The notes beneath the pieces were generated by a model, which did not search any database, was not told the origin of the DNA, and worked only from the letters and a program-made list of their open reading frames with translations. Shown here piece after piece: positions 1 through 12,480 of a stretch of 64,000 nt of DNA. Position 1 is the stretch's first letter. The number at the start of each line of letters is the position of its first letter. The stretch is from the NCBI RefSeq assembly GCF_030867145.1, contig NC_134418.1, forward strand, positions 59,123,682 to 59,187,681, in the 5' to 3' direction. The DNA comes from Opisthocomus hoazin. Its lineage: Eukaryota > Chordata > Aves > Opisthocomiformes > Opisthocomidae. The position numbers and the translations under genes were made by a program.

Positions 1-3000
1 ACTGTGGCTGCAGGAGCCTTTCCACCTCTCTGCCCCTTTGCCTTTCCAGTCTCCAGCCACTAAGGAGCTCTGGACTTCAGAATTAACTTTGCTGTGCCCC
101 ATTAAACACTGTTATTTAATCAGTCTTGTAATGTTTTTACTGAGTCCGTTTGCAGCTGACGTAGAAGGATCTCTTCAGATACTTGCTGATTATGTCCCAA
201 TAGCTATTCTTTGTTTTGTTTAAGTCTTCATTGTAAAGTCCTAATGCTGGGCCGGGCAGATGGCGCAGGGCAGCTCAGGGCTGTCTCAGGACAGCAGGCT
301 GCAGAGCCTGTGCCCAGCTCGGGTGGTGTGGCCTTGCAGCCAGGGAGCACAGCTTTTGCCTGGGTCTCTCCCCAGCCACGGTAACCAGTGCGTGTGTGCA
401 CCTGGGTGTCTCTGTGTAAGGCTTAAAGGGCATGTGCTTTTCCTAATAGGGTGAAGGGCCTTTCATGCTATGGAAAATACAGATTTTGCTACATTAGCGA
501 CTTGTCAGAAGTGTGAGAATGAGATGCAGTTTGCATGTTCATCCACATAAATGTGCATGCATTTTCTACTTGCAGGTACAATAATGGATACGGTAAAATT
601 AAAGCCGTTCAATGGCTTCCTTTGGAAGGTACCATCTGCTTCCATGTAATATTTAACATTCAAGACTCTATTTATAAACAGGAAGAGGTGTAGACTTCAA
701 AGCTAGCTATGCTCATCCCAGCACTATGGCCACCTCACAAGCTATATATATATTTAACATGAAACAGATCTACAGACCAAGCCCTGTATGCTTAAGTGAA
801 GGAACAGAATGTGAAAGTGAAGGCTTACACACCCTCCTCCCCAAGCTTAAACTAGAAGCAATCAGTGGGCGATAATTCTTCTTATCATTCTACTTTCATT
901 AAATAATCACCAGCATGTGAAAATATATTAGAGAAATAGAAACTGAGTAACTGCTTTGCTATGACACGTGTATTTATAAATAGATACTGCAAAAGAATAC
1001 CTGTTATATTGATCTAACAGTTCAGCTTTAGTCTTGCCGCTAAAAGTTGTTCTTTACTGGTCAAAAGATGAAATTGGTTGTCTGTGACATGTTTGCACGT
1101 ATGGTATTTGGATTTGATCCAGTTTCTGTCTGAACCAAGTAGCCGAACCCAGGCATATGAAGGAGTGAAGGAACAGTCCAGAGAGGCATATGACCATCTG
1201 CCTGAGATAACCTGTGAAGCAAATCAAGACAGGGTTTGTCTGTTTTCTACATGAGGGCAAAAAAGGAGACCACTCAAAGCCAATACTTATCAGTTAAGTA
1301 GTTCGGGTTTTGTATTATGTCTTTGTGTTCAAATGACAAATTGTTCTGTGAAGCAAGGACCTTTAAGGGACACAGTTGTGTCCTTTGCTTCCCTACTTTG
1401 TGAAACAGCCTGGCAGGTTACAAAGTGTTTTACAGTTAAAGACAGGTTAACATATCCACGGAAACAGTTTGCAAATTCTTTACCTTTTTTAGTAATAATG
1501 ATGGTTTCTCAGAATCTACTTCTGTTTTTTTTTCTACACTAGCTTTGAATTGGGAAACATAGCTATGAATTTGTGTTTCAAATGTGATCCAGAGAAAAAT
1601 AAGGAACTTGTAAGATAGATTTACAAACAAAAAGTTGAATCTTTCATAACCACGCTCTCATGGTTGCCAGTAGTATCATTTGCCAGCAGTATTGATTTCA
1701 ACCATCTTCAGACAGAAATCCTGAATCCATCTGAGAAGTTTAAGCTGCCTTTATTACAAGTTTAAATGGATTACAGATGTGAAAAAAGCCACCTTTTTGA
1801 TACACCCACAGATAAACTTGAGATGAAATCTAAGCGCAAAGAAATGCAGTACTTTTTGTGATAGAGAACATGAAAGCACAACTACCTGAATTGTAAATAG
1901 ATTTATTTTCAGAACTTATGTTTGACATTCTGAGCTGACAATGAAAAGTCATTTTGACATTTCTCATTGAAAAGCTACATTCACTTCCAGCCATGGTCGG
2001 CTTACACTGCCATCAACGTGTACTGCATTTTCCCTCAGGAGGCAAGGTACAGTGCAGAATTTCTGCTCCAAGCCTCCTGCTCCTTAGACCCATAAATTTG
2101 AGCCTTTATCTGGATTTGGGATAGGAAATGACATAGAACTTCTTTGCTAAAATATTATATTTTGATGGGTGTTTCATCAAAAATATTACATGGACGTTTA
2201 ATCAAAAGTTTAAAGGGGGGAGGAGGAGGAGGCTACAAACTTACTCATGTGTGTGCTTGTTTTGAATGTCATTGGATTGCAAACCAGAGAAGAACAGATC
2301 TGTGTTCCTAGGAGTTCAAATGTTAAATAATGCAGAATTTAATCATTAAGATGGGGTAGGCTCTCCACGCTGCATATACTCTGTCTGACTGGACCATATT
2401 TGACCAGGAACAGATCTAGCTGTAAAAATTATTTCCTTCAGCATGTAAATAAGGTGTGTATCTTAAAGGTAATTGTGACGTGATTAAAGACTATAAAATC
2501 ATTGTTAAATGCAAAGAAAATTGCCACCAAGCTAAGAAGATAGAAATACCCATAGTCTGAAACACTTCAGACTTACTTTCCATACATTTGACAGCACAAG
2601 TTATTTATTTAAATCCTATTTTATATGCCAGAATCATGCATGTGCGCATGTTTGTAGGTACATACTTATCTGTTTATGAAGAATGAAAGTTATTTACTGC
2701 CACTGAGATGTATGTAAATAAGGATGAGATCCCTGCTCAGTGACTCATAGGTTTTATCCTGCAAGGTTTTGAATGCACCAAAGAGATGCGGAGTGTCTCA
2801 AAGTCCCTCCCATTGAATCAGTGTGGGGGGATTTTTGTCCCTGTCTTGGAATTTGCTCAGGATGTTGCATATCCTAACAGGAAAGATATTAAGAACCATT
2901 AAATTCCACAGGTGTATTAAGTCTATAGATACATTGGCTGAGGAATCAACCTTTGCACAGCTTGCCTTCTATTTGTCTGGTGATAGACAGTAGTGAGACA

Positions 3001-3758
3001 AGGTAGGTAATTGATTGGATTATTACAAATAAATTCTGGCTACAGAAATTTTTTGGAAGAACATTCTGCATACTGTACATAATTTTAAGTCAAAGTTAGA
3101 AATGCTCTTTTATTGAAAAAATCAAAAGCAACAAAGAAAATGTTGATTGCATTTGGATAAGATGTTTGTATTGCCTTTGCCTTGTCATTGCTAGGACTTG
3201 TGGAGAGGCAGAATGTTTAGACTTGGAACTCTTATACTAGAGAGAAAACAAGTGCATTGATGTATAATTAAAAAAAAACCCAAAAAAGGTCTCCAGAAGG
3301 CCGATAAAGAAACTTCAACTCACCTGGCCAGGGAGTGAGCAGGGTTCACTATAACTGAACAATTGTAAATACAGAACTGACGGAAAGACTGTTCTTTCCA
3401 TGTAAATGTTTAGACTATTGGATTCAGCAGTGGAAGCTACATTCGGGGTCAGCCTCTTTATCTGGGTGCAGAGGAGAATCTTTTAAAATATCTAGAAAAC
3501 AAATATATCCAGAGTCATAATATTAAATGTGTAGAAAGTAGATAATCAACTCTTAAGTTTCAGAGAACCAATGAATTTCAAATAATTGAATTCTGGGAGG
3601 AAATCCTTTCTGGAGCGGTGTCTCAGAAATTATCCACTGTGCACTTTTTTGCTTATATGAACAGCAAAATACTAAACTAGATGGACAACAGCGTGTCTTG
3701 ATTTCTCATGGCCCAATGTTTTGAAGTAGATGCATGCCTTGAAGTTTTTAAGTACTTA
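1..3758. other. Intergenic, no gene seen
   Basis: This AT-rich stretch upstream of the LTR holds only short open frames (under about 70 codons). None carries a recognisable domain or a convincing pair of splice sites. I see no RNA gene and no recognisable transposon. A purine-rich patch near 2215-2232 is simple sequence. It most likely belongs to the distal upstream intergenic region of PPP3CA; an unrecognised old repeat or regulatory element cannot be excluded by eye. Confidence 0.6.
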
Positions 3759-4444
3759 TGTTCTGGTTTCAGCTGAGGTAGAGTTAATTTTGCTCCCAGT
3801 AGCTGCTGTGTTTTGGATTTAGTATGAGAAGAATGTTGATAATGATGATATTTTCAGTTGTTGCTAAGAAATCAAGGACTTTTTCCAGTCTCCCATGTTC
3901 AGTTAACGAGCAGGTGTGCCAGAGCTGGGAGGGAGCACAGCCAGGCAGCTAGCCCAAGCTGGCCAATGGAAATATTCCATACCTTGGACGTCACGTTGAG
4001 TTTATGAATGGCGGTTGGCGGGGGTGTGTGTGTGTGTGTGTGAGTGTCAGGGATCTGCTACTTTCTTGTCTCCATGAGTTGGAACCCTCTCTTGGCCAGG
4101 AGTTTGGTCTTTTTATGCAGTTTTGCAAAATTTGGAAAATCCATGAAATCTGCGATTTCCAGGTTCCGCAGTTGCTGCTTGGGGACTGGCAGCGAATCGG
4201 TCATCGGTGATGAGAAAAATTATATAGTATATAGTTTGTTTTGCATATTCATTATTTTCATTATCACTATTATTATTATTATTATTATTATTAGCATTAG
4301 TATTTCCTTTGTTGTCCTATTAAACTGTCTTTACCTCAACCCACGAGTTTCCCCTTTTGTCCATTTCTCTTCCCCAGAGAAAGGGGAAGCGTGAGCAAGT
4401 GGCTATTGGATCCTGGTTGCTGGCTGGCGGGTTAAACCGCGATG
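3759..4444 (+). mobile_element. Solo LTR, avian ERVL-like endogenous retrovirus
   Basis: The element begins TGTTCTGGTTTCAGCTGAGG and ends in a GTGAGCAAGTGG...GTTAAACCGCGATG block, a form I recognise from abundant avian ERVL-type LTRs. It is flanked by ACTTA (3754-3758) and ACTTG (4445-4449), a 5-bp target duplication with one mismatch; 5 bp is the usual ERVL length. The terminal CA appears as TG, consistent with two transitions. No internal gag, pol or env sequence lies beside it, so it is a solo LTR left by LTR-LTR recombination. It contains a short GT microsatellite (about 4024-4042) and a TTA microsatellite (about 4269-4293). Orientation is taken from the TG-start and U3-like order. The exact subfamily is not assigned. 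Confidence 0.8.
4269..4293. repeat. TTA/TAT trinucleotide microsatellite inside the LTR
   Basis: About eight uninterrupted TAT/ATT units lie within the 3' half of the solo LTR. A shorter GT run lies at about 4024-4042 in the same element. Both are likely length-polymorphic. Confidence 0.85.
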
Positions 4445-4449
4445 ACTTG

Positions 4450-7400
4450 GGACTCTAAGACTCTAGTGAGATTTTCTAAACTGCTGAAGCATCCAGTTAA
4501 TACCAAAATCAACAAAAATAAAAGGGATTGTTTTCTGCAGGTCTTAATGTTAGGCCTCCTGGAACACCTAAAACCAGATTAAAAGCTGATGTGAATTACC
4601 AAAATACTATAAATTGTCCATGGTTCCTGCTAGAGTTTATAAATTACTATTGTTTGGTCGTGGTCCTATTGTATCTAGATTTAAGCCATACAAACATCAT
4701 GCATCATTTTACTGGAGTCAGCCCTTTTGAAATGCTGCATTAATTCCTCTCCCCTTTCTGAGGCCCAGGGAAAACCTCTGACACCAGTAGACAAGGAATT
4801 TATCCAGTTTGTTAGTGCAGGTTTGCTAATGAATGTGTACGTTCTATTAAAAAAAAAAAAAGTAACTAAACTTTACCATGGAGAGCACTTCATTCATCTC
4901 ACCTGCAAACTTAAACCTGGGACTACCAGCTCGACTTCATGGGCACAAAGCTGCGTCTCCTGAGGGTAGAAGGAAGAAACTGGTACCCAGATAAAATTCT
5001 GGGGTTAAGGAACTGTATCGATGCTGTGGTCTTCTCCAGTGCTACTGCCAGAGTGAGCCCCTGCTCCCTTCCAGTCTTAGACATATACATACAGACATAA
5101 GTATCACACATAGGTAGAGATACATGCAAAAGGTTTTGTCTAATTTGTTTGTATACCCAGCTTTTTCTCTTTTAATTGATAGTTGATCATAAGGCAGACA
5201 TTACAAAAGTTCTATGGTTGTAAATAATGATCAACTCATCTCACTTCCACAATGACTACACTTCTAGGATTTATGTACAGAAAGCATGTATAATTTCTCT
5301 CCATAATCACTTATCCTTCCATACATAACTACCCTTTTTTCAAGTTTTGGCAGCTGGATAGCTGCTAGTAATTTAAAATGAGGACTAAGAAGGAATCCCA
5401 TTTGCAAAGAGACCTTGAGTAGAGATTTGAATGTGAAACACAAGCAGAACGATGGATAATTCTAGCCATCTATAATTTCTTATTTCAAAACGAAATCACT
5501 TGCTAATTCAGTTTGATATAATAGACCAAATCTTACCTTCTTTATTCATCCCATGGATTTAAAATGTGAAATCTCAATAGCAATGAGTGCAGAAAGGATA
5601 TGATCTAGGTGAGATATTGTGCAGCATTTCAGTCCATCTTTACCTGGAAGAGATGGCCTTCTATGGAATAACATGGCTTTATGAACACTGTACTTGTGTT
5701 TATAATCTTATTCATACATTTATAAACCATATTAATCAATGACCATATTTATGAACCATATGAATTGATAAAAATGTTTCCTTGGGACAATATTATTTGC
5801 TCCATCATGTGATACGTTCAGCTCTCGCCCATGGTTTGTTTGATCAGTTGACACTGACTAGCCTGGGAGTGGACTGCAGCAGATGCACATTTTGTTTAGT
5901 TTTATAGCTGCGAACTCTTTGATGTACAATTGGTGGATCACCATTAGAAACTCGTGATTGCTAAAGTTATAATATCATCTGATACTGACAACTATTTTTA
6001 CAAACACTGGCCCTCGAAGCCAGTCAGCCTCCTCTGTCCTATCCTTTCTGGCTGCCAAGTCCCTGTTCTTTACAAAATGTTGACAAAACACTGGTGCTAC
6101 TGAATGTCTATTTAATTTTGACTGATTTTCCTGCTGCATGAGATCACTGGCAACTGCTAGAACACACTCTTGCTTTCCCAAACTTTGTGTTTATTTCCCT
6201 GAAGATCTTGCCATCTGCTGTGCTCAGCTGCCCAAATAAGTAAAATTTTCCATGTCTTACAATTTTTTTCCTGAAAACATTATCTGTTCCCTCACTCTTT
6301 CCAGTTTTCATCAGGTTCTTTATGATCAGTTGCTCTCTAAATAACATGCATCATAACAGGCCGTGTTACCACAAACAGGAGTATTGATCTTGGCAGTAGG
6401 ACAGAGGTTACTGAAGCAACATTCAGTAAGTAGCATTCCAGATACTATCTAGAGGTCAGCCAACAGAACTGTGGACAACAGATTCATATATGATGCTCTT
6501 TGTGCAGTGTATATTTTGTTGGCCTGACTTAACATTTGCATGTAATTTGTTCCAACTTGCTTACTGTTGCCAACCCCAAGTGTTCAAAATCATGAAATTG
6601 GCTTGAAAGCGATAATGCTTTAAGCAATAGTACATTTAGAACTTCTGAACCCAGAGTGCTTGCACTTTCAAGCATTTTCCTGTAGCTAGCAGGAAATGTG
6701 CTTTCTTGTGGGGAGGGCAGAAGTGAGAGTAGATATTAACACAAAATATTGTGACCCTCTCTGAGCTGAGAAAACATCAGATAATCTCACTTTTGATAAC
6801 CCCTTCATGCTGGCTGAGTGGCTGAGTTACTCTTGATTTATACTAGCATAAGTAAATCAGAAAGATGCATAAATAACTTCTAAAATGACTGTGTGCAACA
6901 ACAATAATGTATTTTTTCACGTTAGAACTTCTATGATCACTGCCCCTCCCTACTGGTTGCATATTATTTCTCTTTAGGGATCAAGTAAACAAAAGCTCTT
7001 GGAGATGGAAGGGCATGCTGTGTAATTAAATAGAGAACTGAAGCAGCGAAGACATCCACACTGCCAGACGGGTTAGTTCTCATGTTAATCTGTTTATGTC
7101 TATCATCTCTACCACTCTACAAAATCACAAAACCAGTCTGAGCATACCTTGGGTCAGCCTGAGCCTCGCTAGAAGTCATTGCATTATCAGATGGGAACTG
7201 GGCTTGATTGCGTGAAAGTACTCTTTTCCTTTGCCTTGAAACATGTTCAGAAATAGAAATGTAGCAAGGCAAGAAAAAAAAGACCCCAAAGACCCCAAAA
7301 GCTTGAACACCTCAGTCAGCTGTTTGAAAACTAGAACTGGGACACAGAGCAGAGATTTCCTGTGAATTTTAACTCCAAATCTATTTTGTCCATAGCTTCA

Positions 7401-9420
7401 CCAAGCAAGCTCTTCATATGCTTATACACAGGTCCTCATTTATTTTTCTCTTAGGTGATTTCTAGTGGGATGAGAGTGGGAGGTTGATGGAAGGAGCAGA
7501 ATGAAGAATGAATGCCTTTTGCTTGCATGTGGATCTTGGGGACTCCCATAAAATCTAAAAAAGAAACAGTGGAGGAGGATGTGGCTGGCTGCTGAAATGT
7601 TCTGTGGGCTACATCCTGCCTGTGGCTAGGCCAGAACTTGCACACCCTTTTTGTTTGGTTTTTTTTGTGTGTGTGCACTAGGTTCTTAGACGACACTTGC
7701 CACAATGGTGTAGGTATCAAATATAAAAAGAGAGACCATGCCTTGGCACCTCAATCTTTCTGCTGACACGCACATACTGCACGTGCTTGGCTTCTTAGTG
7801 ATCTGCTTTACACAGATAGGAAGCTAATGTGAACTAGTGCCATGTTACAAGGATGAACTTTCACTGTGGGAACATGTTAGGGTTTTTTCTCCAACAAAAT
7901 CTCAATTTTTGTCCTACAGTGCAGCATTTTTCCCCAGCTCTGTAAAACTTTTCTGAAATGTCTTTATATCACTTCATGTAGTTCAGCAGAGTGTAAAATA
8001 ACCTCTTGGTGTTTGCTTTAGTTCTGTCATATTCTGTTTACAAATTCAAAAGGACCTAACATAAATAGCTGTCAACACTTACATATTACTGTGATTCACT
8101 GACTTCACCACAAGAATTTTGGTACAGCGGCAGAAAGAGCATCAGTATAAAAAATCTTATCATGAAAGCCATTGCAGTTGTTCATCTCTCTTTCAATGAG
8201 TGTGCACAATGAATCTAATTGTGCTACTTGAGATATAATTACACATTTGCCAGAACAGGACATCAAAATGGTACCTCAGCATTAGTGTGTAGGCCTGAAA
8301 CAGCTAGAGTGGAGGGTTTTCTTTTTCTTGACCATTACAATAAGTACTGCTTTGATCACCTAGATTTAAAAACTTGTAAACAGGGAGAAGAGGTAGAACA
8401 GAGAAAAAAGAAAAGAAATCAGTAAAATCAAAGCATGTATGTCTCTTCTTCTTCTGTAACTTTTGTTTATTCGTAGGTCAAAATTTCCTAAAATTCTGTT
8501 GAATTTTTTTTTTGGGGGGGTGTCAATTCTGACAGAATACTACTGTGCTCTTTTCAAGCCTGAGGAGTTCAGCTTTAAGGAAAGACTATTTGGGGTCTCT
8601 TGTTTGTTGTAGTTATTTAATATCTAGCCATAGACTAGGAAAAACTTGCAGCACTGATAGCTAGCTGCCTACCTGTGGTCCTGTGGCCTATGACGTCTCA
8701 AACCTTTCATGTGAAAAGCCATCAGTACACAGCAAACCTTGCAGGCTCGGATTTAAATCATGTCTGCTGTGCCATGGGAAAAGAGAAGCAGAGAGACTTG
8801 TTGATCCACTCTGACATATGTGTGCAGTGGACAAATACGCGTCTGGCACATACTACATTTTGAAAAAGCACCAAGCCCCAGGCTTTCCTTCTCAATTCTT
8901 CAAATCAAAAATGCAGAAACACTGGAGGAGAGATTGTGTTGCAACATGATGAACAACTAACTCATTTGTTGCTACAGGAGGTCTGTGCAGGCAGGACTGT
9001 GATGTCCCCAGCTGATTCGGTTTAGTCTCACTGTCTGGAACTGCAGTCCTGGGGACCTCAATTTGACATCTCACCTAAGAGGCCTGGTTTCTCTGAGACC
9101 ACCACGTTACCTCACTTCACTGCTGGCTCAGGGGGCTCTGAATTGCACAAGGACTGTTCTGAGCAGTGAAAATATCTTAGGAGACATATTTAGCTCTTGT
9201 GGAAGCTTGTGGAGCTTCACTGAAATAAATGGACTAATTGAGGAGTAAGGTAAAACCACTGGCTTTAGTGGTTTTCATGCACAGGCTGAATGGACTGAGT
9301 GTTGTCTTCATTTTTTTGTGATAAAATCATAAACAAGGTGCATTTTAAGGCACAGTTCTGGCTGAAATGTTCCGTCTAGCTAGTCTGATTGATGAAATTC
9401 ATCTGGCAATCAAATGGATA
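4450..9420. other. Intergenic, no gene seen
   Basis: No open frame here shows a recognisable domain, and the small ones have the random composition of AT-rich DNA. An A13 run occurs near 4848-4860. There is an imperfect tandem duplication of roughly 27 bp around 5718-5772, with units resembling TTTATAAACCATATTAATCA and TTTATGAACCATATGAATTG. I see no RNA gene. Confidence 0.55.
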
Positions 9421-10315
9421 AACTGGCAGACGAAGTTGCTAAGCCACTGTCCTTCATATCTGAGAAGCTGTGGCAGTCTGGTGAAGTTGCCACTGATTGG
9501 AAAAGGTGAAATATATCCCCCATTTTTAAAAAGGGTAAAAAAGAAGACCCAGAGAACTACAGGCCAGCCAGTCTCACCTCTGCGCCCGGCAAGATGGAGC
9601 AGATCCTCCTGGAAACCATGCTAAGGCACATGGAAAACAAGGAGGTGATTGGTGACAGCCAACATGGCTTCATTAAGGGCAAATCATGCCTGACAAATTC
9701 GGTGGCCTTCTACAATAGTGTTACTGTGTTGGTGGATAAGGGAAGCGCAACTGATGTCATCTACCTGGACTCATGCAAAGCATTTGACACTGTCCTGCAC
9801 GACATCCTTGTCTCTAAATTGGAGAGACATGGATTTGATGAATGGACCATTCCGTGGATAAGGAATTGGCTGGATGGTCGCACTCAAAGAGTTGTGGTCA
9901 ACGGCTCAATGTCCAAGTGGAGACCAGTGACGAGTGGCGTTCCTCAGGGATCAGTAGTGGCACTGGCAATGTTTAACATCTTTGTTGGCAACATGGACAG
10001 TGGGATCAAGCACACACTCAGCAAGTCTGCCGATGACACCAAGCTGTGTGGTGCAGTCAACATGCTGGAGGAAAGGTATGCTATCCAGAGGGACCCTGAC
10101 AGACTTGAGAGGTGGGCCTATGTGAAGCTCATGAAGTTCAACAAGGCCAAGGGCAAGGTCTTGCACATGGGTCAGGGCAATCCCAAGCACAAATACAGGC
10201 TGGGCGGAGAATGGATTGAGAGCAGCCCTGAGGGCTTGGGGTGTGCCCAAGCAGAGTTTCTCATCAACCAGCACTTGTGGGTGCTGGTTGATGAGAAACT
10301 AACATGACTCGACAA
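9421..10315 (+). pseudogene. CR1 LINE, 5' part: reverse transcriptase of ORF2 (interrupted, inactive)
   Basis: This is the 5'-truncated, upstream half of a CR1 non-LTR retrotransposon. Translation from 9421 gives the CR1 ORF2 reverse-transcriptase order: [30 protein letters not shown], then [29 protein letters not shown] and the catalytic region SADDTKL. CR1 normally has FADD or YADD at this point, so the aromatic residue is replaced by serine. An in-frame TGA lies at 9507-9509. A one-base deletion near 10299-10302 (EKLNM in the family) causes a stop at 10305-10307. A foldback insertion adds 10255-10274. The element is then cut by an antisense CR1 and resumes at about 10727. It is not functional. 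The 5' boundary is where similarity to CR1 starts and could shift by about 20 bases. Confidence 0.92.
10255..10300. repeat. Perfect 20-bp inverted repeat (foldback palindrome) with 6-base loop
   Basis: The left arm AGTTTCTCATCAACCAGCAC (10255-10274) is the exact reverse complement of the right arm GTGCTGGTTGATGAGAAACT (10281-10300), separated by TTGTGG. The right arm is the normal CR1 coding sequence for VLVDEKL; the left arm has no counterpart in CR1 and looks like an inverted local copy. A smaller hairpin (CTTGGG...CCCAAG, 10235-10250) sits immediately upstream. Together they suggest a template-switch event during replication or reverse transcription. Confidence 0.95.
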
Positions 10316-10316
10316 A

Positions 10317-10730
10317 TCATAGAATCATAGAATGCTTTGGGTTGGAAGGAACCTTTAGCGGTCATCTAGCCCAACCCCCCTGCAGTGAACAGGGACATCT
10401 TCAACTAGACCAGGTTGCTCAGAGCCCTGTCGAACCTGACCTTGAATGTTTCCAGGGATGGGGCCTCCACTGCCTTTCTGGGCAACCCATTCCATTGTTT
10501 CACCACCCTCATGGTAAAAAATTTCTGCCTTATATCCAATCTAAATCTACCCTCTCTTAGTTTAAAGCCATTACTCCTTGTCCTATTGCAACAAGCCCTG
10601 CTGAAAATATTTTCCCCCTCTTTCCTATAAGCCCCCTTCAGGTACTGAAAGGCCGCTGTAAGGTGTCCTTGCAGCCTTCTCTTCTCCAGGCTGAATAACC
10701 CCAGCTCTCTCAGCCTTTTCTTGTAGGACA
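10317..10730 (-). mobile_element. CR1 LINE 3' end, nested antisense insertion
   Basis: Read on the minus strand, this encodes the C-terminal end of CR1 ORF2 ([55 protein letters not shown], then LSNLV and stop). The short CR1 3'UTR follows, and the 3' terminus reads CATAGAATCATAGAAT on the plus strand at 10317-10334. It is 5'-truncated at about 10727-10743, where its sequence blends with the host CR1. The flanks GACAA (10311-10315) and GACAG (10727-10731) may be a short target duplication. The insertion splits the older + strand CR1, so it is the younger of the two. Confidence 0.9.
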
Positions 10731-11356
10731 GGTGCTCACAGCCCAGAAGACCAACCGTATCCTGGGCTGCATCAAAAGAAGTGTGTCCAGCAGGTCGAGG
10801 GAGGTGATTCTGCCCCTCTGCTCCACTCTGGTGAGACCCCACCTGGAGTCCTGCATCCAGTTCTGGGGCCCCCAACATAATAAGGACATGGACCTGTTGG
10901 AGCAGGGCCAGAGAAGAGCCACAAAAATGACCAGAGGGCTGGAGCACCTCTGCTATGAGGAAAGGCTGAGAGAGTGGGGGCTGTTCAGTGTAGAGAGGAG
11001 AAGGCTGCGGGGAGACCTTATAGCAGCCTTCCAGTACCTGAAGGGGCCTACAAGAAAGCTGGAGAGGGACTTTTCACAAGGGTATGGAGTGATAGGACAA
11101 GTGGTAATGGCTTCAAGCCAAAAGAGGGTAGATTTAGATACAGTAAAGAAATTCTTTACTGTGAGGGTGGTGAAGCACTGGCACAGGTTGCCCAGAGAAG
11201 CTGTGGATGCCCCCTCCCTGGAAGAGTTCAAGGCCAGGTTGGATGGGGCTTTGAGCAACCTGGTGTAGTGGAAGGTGTCCCTGCCCATGGCAGGTGGGTT
11301 GGAACTGGATGATATTTCAGGTTCCTTCCAACCCAAACCATTCTATGATTCTATGA
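10731..11356 (+). pseudogene. CR1 LINE, 3' part: end of ORF2 plus 3'UTR
   Basis: This continues the CR1 that begins at 9421, after the nested antisense element. The frame is open from about 10732 to the stop at 11266-11268. It reads KTNRILGCIKRSVSSRSREV, LVRPHLESCIQFWGPQHNKD, RRATKMTRGLEHLCYEERLR and so on to ARLDGALSNLV, the normal C-terminus of CR1 ORF2. A 3'UTR of about 88 bases follows and ends in the characteristic repeated octamer (CCATTCTATGATTCTATGAT). No frameshift is visible in this half, unlike the upstream half. It has no predicted function. Confidence 0.93.
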
Positions 11357-12480
11357 TGCCATGATAAAGTTGAGCAAAGTACTGATGGACTATGAGCAAT
11401 AACTTGTACTAGTATCACTAGAAAGATATCCTGTTGTGTCAGTGCCTGAAGCAGTCAGGTAAGAGACTTTGTCACTGAGATTCTAAGAAAAACATTTCTG
11501 TGTTTTCAGGCGTGGCATATTTTACATGCCTCCAGGTACACAATGTAGAGTATTTAGGGAAAAGATTCACGTAGTCAACAGGCTGGGTTGATAAATTTGC
11601 CGACATAAAATGCCATAAAGAACTTTCTGAATTAACTCCAGGTGGCAGGATGACATAGGACATCCAGCATTCAAAGACGTGATTCCTAGGAATAAGAAGC
11701 TGCCATGGATTCTAGCTCTTTGGATAGAAACCAAATTTTTATGCAAACCAACAAGGCATAAGATGCGAAAACTGCTTCATTGCTTTCTTCCTACCTGGTC
11801 TGGGTGAGCAGTGCTACAAGGGAAAGCTCCATCAGTGGAGGCTGAAGGTTCGTTCTGGCAGTGGCTGGTGAGAGTGGAGGGGAGTTTTTCTCTTTACTCT
11901 CACCGATAAGGATTTTGCCTTGCAGGGAGCTAAGGCTGTCCAACAGAACTGAAATTATACTCAGGTTTACTGTGGCTTATACAGAGTAAATGATGAAGAT
12001 GTACGGGTGTATCAGAAAAAATCCAAACTGCAGTGCCTTGGGAGTCTCAGACGCTCGGTCTTGGTCAATGCAGGGTTTAGCAGTGTGACTTTGGTGAGCT
12101 GCTGCCCTTTTGTTCTCTAGCTGTAGCTGGTCACTGTGTTATTTTTACTGGAATACAGTTCTTCATTTTCAGGTCATTAAAAAGAACTGATTAAAAAAGT
12201 ATACATGAACAAAATGTGCGAGCACAGGGTTCACATTGTATGGCAATTTTGCTTTGATTGCACTTGAAGCCAGGCTCTCTTCCCTTGTACACGTTCTGTT
12301 GGGTACATTGTATATTCCAGGATGACGAGTGCATCCACAGAAAGCTCGTTGCAAGTTCGACTGTTTGATATTCTCAGCAAAAGTGAATTCATAAATAGTG
12401 TGCAATACTGGTATTTGTACAAATTTGGTTTACACTTGGCTGTGTTTCTGAGTGTATTTCCTAGCCACTAAAGCCCTTAG
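11357..12480. other. Intergenic, no gene seen
   Basis: The interval between the CR1 cluster and the old antisense CR1 contains only short open frames without recognisable similarity. I see no RNA gene or clear repeat in it. Confidence 0.55.
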
